A DNA stretch of 64,000 nt from Prevotella sp. tc2-28 (lineage in GTDB: Bacteria; Bacteroidota; Bacteroidia; Bacteroidales; Bacteroidaceae): contig NZ_FNRE01000010.1 of NCBI RefSeq assembly GCF_900107705.1, positions 94,269 to 158,268 of the forward strand, written 5' to 3'. Below are positions 61,091-64,000 of this stretch, piece by piece. The notes under the pieces are model-generated. The model was not told the origin of the DNA. It was given only the letters and a program-made list of their open reading frames with translations, and did not search any database. Both the position numbers and the translations under genes were made by a program. The stretch's first letter is position 1. Each line of letters opens with the position of its first letter.

Positions 61091-62671
61091 ATGAAGAAAC
61101 TATTCATCATACTGGCAGTCATGGCCGTAGTGCTTGGTTGTACCGAATGGCAGAATCCCCAGATAAGACAGGCATGGGGACTGATAGAAGAAAAGCCCGA
61201 ATCCGCGAAAGTCGTTTTGGCCAAGGTGCGTATGAACTCCCTGACGGAGGGTGAAAAGGCCGAATATGGACTGCTGAGAACGATAGCTGCCTACAAGACC
61301 TCAGAAAAAATAGAAGATGATTCGCTAATAACTGCCAGTATAGCCTATTACAATCAGCATGGCGACGACTGGCACCGTGGGCGTGCCTACTATTACCGTG
61401 GGACTGTCAGAATGTCCAAATTTGGCGATAATCCAGATGCTATTAAGGACTTTAAAGTGGCCGAGTTCATTTCGGAAAAAGCCGACGATGAGGATCTGAA
61501 AAATAAAGTATATAATATGCTGCACTATGTGAATGAGATTATCAATAATCATCCGCAAACCTTGAAATATGCACATAAGTGGTTAGATAGCAGCATAGAA
61601 CTCAAGGACAGTTTGAAGATACTAAGAAATCTGCTCATGTGTGCTACTGCCCATGCTGAAATGGGACAGAAGGACAGTGCATATACCTATATTTTAAAAG
61701 GACTTGAGTTGGAAAGACACGCAGACGAGTCCGTTTTGGCTGAACTCTATAGCATGACGTCATTAATGTATGAGGAGAGGGGGGATACCGCAAGGGCAGA
61801 GGAATATTTGAAGAAATGGGATGAAATAAACTCTTACCACAGATTAGGCCTCCTCACAGCGGCTCGCTTGCGAAAAAGCCAAGGACAATATGAGAGGGCC
61901 TTAGAGCTGGTAAGGGCAGACATGAGAGTGATAAATAGTGACCATCATAACCGCATCAAATACCTGGAACTTCTCATGGAACTATATGAGTTGACAGGCG
62001 ATCAAGATCAGGCATTAAAGACAAAAGAACAGATAAGAGCGTATAACGATTCGATGAGATATGTTAATCAGGTCATGAAAATGGCAGAGTGGCAGCAGAA
62101 GTTCGACGAGGTGCGACAGACGAAGGAATTCTACCGTCGTACGTCGTGGATGCAGGTTCTGATAATTGCTCTTATCGTGGTTGTGATACTTGCTATCGTG
62201 GTTGGTATGTGGTGGCATCGCAGGAAGGTGCGTCGCCTAAGTTTCCGGCTGGACGAGGACGCAAGACGCATCAGCGAACTGCGCACAAAGATTGAGCTGC
62301 AGGAGAAGAGCGGAGCCGAGAACAGTCAGGAAATGGCACGGCTGAAAGAGGAACTGGAAAACCGAATGGAGCGCATATCGGGAACGCTGCTGATTGGCAC
62401 GCAGATGTTCAGCCAGTTGCAGCAGCACCAGTGTATCGCTGAGGCCACCGCCAAAGAGCAGCAATGCCTGGTGGACTACTTCGCCCAACTGCGCCCGAAG
62501 CGCTGGCAGGAGTGGGAACGCAAGTACAGCGGACTCTCCACCGCGCAGTACATCTTCCTCATCATGCAGGATGACCTCCGCTACGATGATGAGGCCATTG
62601 CCGCCGCCCTCAACGTGAAGCGTGTGTCAGTGAGAAGCATGAGGGCAAGGATTAAGAAGAGTGAAAGATAG
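61091..62671 (+). CDS. membrane-spanning TPR sensor with C-terminal HTH
   Basis: A 526-residue protein. A lipoprotein-like signal (VVLGC) leads a periplasmic region with about six TPR-like helical repeats (30-340). One transmembrane helix (about 356-376, VLIIALIVVVILAIVVGMWW) follows, then a coiled coil (about 385-440), and a cytoplasmic DNA-binding domain (about 455-526) with DDEAIAAALNVKRVSVRSMR. This layout is typical of Bacteroides regulators beside propeller and thioredoxin operons. It is transcribed away from that operon and probably controls it by sensing a periplasmic signal. Confidence 0.85.
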   Translation: MKKLFIILAVMAVVLGCTEWQNPQIRQAWGLIEEKPESAKVVLAKVRMNSLTEGEKAEYGLLRTIAAYKTSEKIEDDSLITASIAYYNQHGDDWHRGRAYYYRGTVRMSKFGDNPDAIKDFKVAEFISEKADDEDLKNKVYNMLHYVNEIINNHPQTLKYAHKWLDSSIELKDSLKILRNLLMCATAHAEMGQKDSAYTYILKGLELERHADESVLAELYSMTSLMYEERGDTARAEEYLKKWDEINSYHRLGLLTAARLRKSQGQYERALELVRADMRVINSDHHNRIKYLELLMELYELTGDQDQALKTKEQIRAYNDSMRYVNQVMKMAEWQQKFDEVRQTKEFYRRTSWMQVLIIALIVVVILAIVVGMWWHRRKVRRLSFRLDEDARRISELRTKIELQEKSGAENSQEMARLKEELENRMERISGTLLIGTQMFSQLQQHQCIAEATAKEQQCLVDYFAQLRPKRWQEWERKYSGLSTAQYIFLIMQDDLRYDDEAIAAALNVKRVSVRSMRARIKKSER

Positions 62672-62698
62672 ACAACAAAAGCCCCCGACAAGGGGTGC

Positions 62699-63220
62699 TC
62701 ATTCAATTGTAAAATTACAATAGACGCTTTGGGGATTGTTTTGCCCAGACTTGAAGAACTCCTTGGCAATGCGGTATTCCATCCCTCGCTCGAAGTCGTA
62801 TTTGTCTGGTTCCACATGGATAGTGAACAGGCGGGTACTGTGTGGGGCGAGTTCGTAGCCAATATCATTGAAGGCATAGACGCCTCCGTCTTTCCTCGGC
62901 TTAATGGGTAGTATCGTCCACACATCGTTTACCCGTTGCTCAATGGTGTATGCCTCGCCTGTCATACAAGTGCGATCCGTGTTATTCATCATTTCCACGA
63001 CAATAGAGTCCAATGGAAGTTTCAGTATCCTCCGTATGAGGGAGTTGGTTTGCGAGAGGCTTTTGTCGGTGATGACGAGCCGCAGGGTGTCCGCACTGGT
63101 CGCAGCCTCGGTGCTGTCCGTCGGCTGTTCTGCATCTGCCACCGTCTGCCGTGCCGTTGGGCGGCAAGAGACGAATGCGAGGGTGGCAATCAGGAGGAAG
63201 AGAAGTTTTGCTTGTTTCAT
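62699..63220 (-). CDS. lipoprotein with Ig-like domain (same leader as 55577-56056)
   Basis: A 173-residue lipoprotein: signal ending AFVSC, the same linker as the gene at 55577-56056, then a different beta-rich domain (TGEAYTIEQRVNDVWTILPI, YELAPHSTRLFTIHVEPDKY). The start at 63220 (MKQAKLLFLL) is preferred over the upstream ATG at 63241. It is followed by the TPR regulator tail to tail and lies just downstream of another lipoprotein. Confidence 0.75.
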   Translation of the reverse strand: MKQAKLLFLLIATLAFVSCRPTARQTVADAEQPTDSTEAATSADTLRLVITDKSLSQTNSLIRRILKLPLDSIVVEMMNNTDRTCMTGEAYTIEQRVNDVWTILPIKPRKDGGVYAFNDIGYELAPHSTRLFTIHVEPDKYDFERGMEYRIAKEFFKSGQNNPQSVYCNFTIE

Positions 63221-63242
63221 ATGCAGGTGATTAAATGTCATT

Positions 63243-63791
63243 TCAGAAACTTGGTTCTACCTCGCCGCGCTGGTAGTTGATCCAGCCGTCGGGGTCTTTG
63301 ACGTAATAGCCTTGGATGCGGAGGGTGGTGGCGTCGGCGTAGGCGAAGGTGAGGGCGCAGGAGTAGGCCATGTAGTCGCGATCCGCATCGTCGTATGTGG
63401 CGGTCAGTTGCAGGCAGTTGCGCTTCTCGCCGCTGTTGCCTTCGGGACTCCAGTATCTCAGCTGCCATGTCCCTGTGAACGTGCCGCTCAGTTCCACGTC
63501 CTCCCAGTCGGTGTAGCGTTGCTCGCCGTCGATGGTGACGGGCTTGCGGGTTTGCCATTTGCACATTCCCGTCAGTGTGCCGTCGGCCTGAAACGTGAGG
63601 CACTCAAAGTAACGCTGCGTGTCACTGATGTTCTCGTAGTGCCATGTGCCGACCATGAGCGGCCCGTACTGCTCATTCAGCTTCACGGTCTTTTCGTGTG
63701 CCTCCGGGTCGGCATATCTTGGTTCGTCGCTGCCGCAAGAGGCGAAGGCGAGGGCGGCAATTAGGAGAAAGAGAAGTTTTGTATGTTTCAT
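63243..63791 (-). CDS. lipocalin-like lipoprotein
   Basis: A 182-residue lipoprotein: signal MKHTKLLFLLIAALAFASC, nearly the same as in the two Ig-like lipoproteins. The mature part has GTWHYENISDTQRYFECLTF and alternating beta strands ending YVKDPDGWINY, which resembles a lipocalin-like barrel of the kind common in small Bacteroidetes lipoproteins. The function is unknown. It ends 22 nt before the next gene's chosen start. Confidence 0.7.
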   Translation of the reverse strand: MKHTKLLFLLIAALAFASCGSDEPRYADPEAHEKTVKLNEQYGPLMVGTWHYENISDTQRYFECLTFQADGTLTGMCKWQTRKPVTIDGEQRYTDWEDVELSGTFTGTWQLRYWSPEGNSGEKRNCLQLTATYDDADRDYMAYSCALTFAYADATTLRIQGYYVKDPDGWINYQRGEVEPSF

Positions 63792-63803
63792 CTTGCTTAT
63801 GCT

Positions 63804-64000
63804 TTATATCGTTTCTTTTGTCAATCCGTAAATAAGCAAGTCATAATCATTCCCATCCTTAACGACGGCATTTGGTAAGGTACCCTTATGCTTGAAACCA
63901 TTCTTCTGTAGAACCCGTATTGAAGCGATGTTTGGTTGAAAGACATTGGCTGTTATTTGTTCAAGCGACAAAACCTTGAATGCAATGGAGCATATTTGTT
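63804..64000 (-). CDS. GNAT family acetyltransferase, C-terminal part
   Basis: A partial frame of 65 residues whose stop is at 63804. It reads LEQITANVFQPNIASIRVLQ, then KNGFKHKGTLPNAVVKDGND and ends YGLTKETI. The NxASxRVLxKNGF block is the RimJ/RimL-type GNAT acetyl-CoA motif. The gene continues right of the window. The acceptor is unknown. Confidence 0.85.
   Translation of the reverse strand, partial: QICSIAFKVLSLEQITANVFQPNIASIRVLQKNGFKHKGTLPNAVVKDGNDYDLLIYGLTKETI

Overview
The window looks like a chromosomal segment of a gut-type Bacteroidales, most likely Prevotella/Segatella or a close relative. The reasons are SusC/SusD genes, LruC-domain and BF3164-type lipoproteins, an S46 dipeptidyl-peptidase, DUF2851 and DUF3853 families, and the Bacteroidetes -7 promoter box TAnnTTTG in front of about 20 genes. 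This assignment is inferred from gene families and not from an rRNA; no complete tRNA or rRNA and no CRISPR array was seen.

Region 1 (1-9.6 kb) is a fructan utilisation locus: the end of a SusC porin, SusD, then a GH32 fructan hydrolase, an MFS sugar transporter and a fructokinase. A VapE-type ATPase gene and a DUF6078-like gene, on the opposite strand and framed by structured repeats, sit between SusD and GH32. A second PfkB kinase and an M16 peptidase follow. Region 2 (10.9-20.7 kb) is a xylan cluster. Leftward it carries a GPH transporter, a GH10 xylanase, a GH43 enzyme and an ECF sigma factor as one overlapping operon. Rightward it carries an SGNH acetylesterase, DUF2851, a thioesterase, dprA and a CE2-like esterase. 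Region 3 (20.7-27 kb) is housekeeping: dus, ruvB, coaD, ybeY, a LOG-family nucleosidase and a DEAD-box RNA helicase. Region 4 (27-38.6 kb) holds a leftward run of two LruC lipoproteins, an SpmA/SpmB fusion, a polysaccharide flippase and DPP7, then an M13 peptidase and a DUF5107 gene remnant.

Region 5 (38.7-55.5 kb) is accessory. Two 45-bp direct repeats, each the 3' half of a tRNA with a CAT anticodon, are each followed by a tyrosine integrase gene. I read this as two integrative elements in tandem at one tRNA gene. The first (about 10.4 kb) has an integrase, a DUF1016 nuclease with an unknown partner, an excisionase-like protein, a RepA-like ATPase, a TOPRIM-like protein, a candidate oriT and a MobV relaxase. 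The second has an unrelated set of genes. It is itself interrupted by a 1.68-kb cassette: one AAA/DUF234 ATPase gene between long inverted palindromic repeats and a 25-bp direct repeat. Region 6 (55.5-64 kb) has a divergent locus: a TPR/HTH regulator facing a propeller lipoprotein plus three TlpA-like thioredoxins, followed by a family of small lipoproteins that share one leader sequence.

The most unusual observations are a family of four 99-nt structured repeats arranged as two convergent pairs (one pair framing vapE, the other pair with no gene between), the ATPase cassette, and the tandem integrative elements. The two integrases have different arm-site repeats, but both sets are spaced 11 bp.
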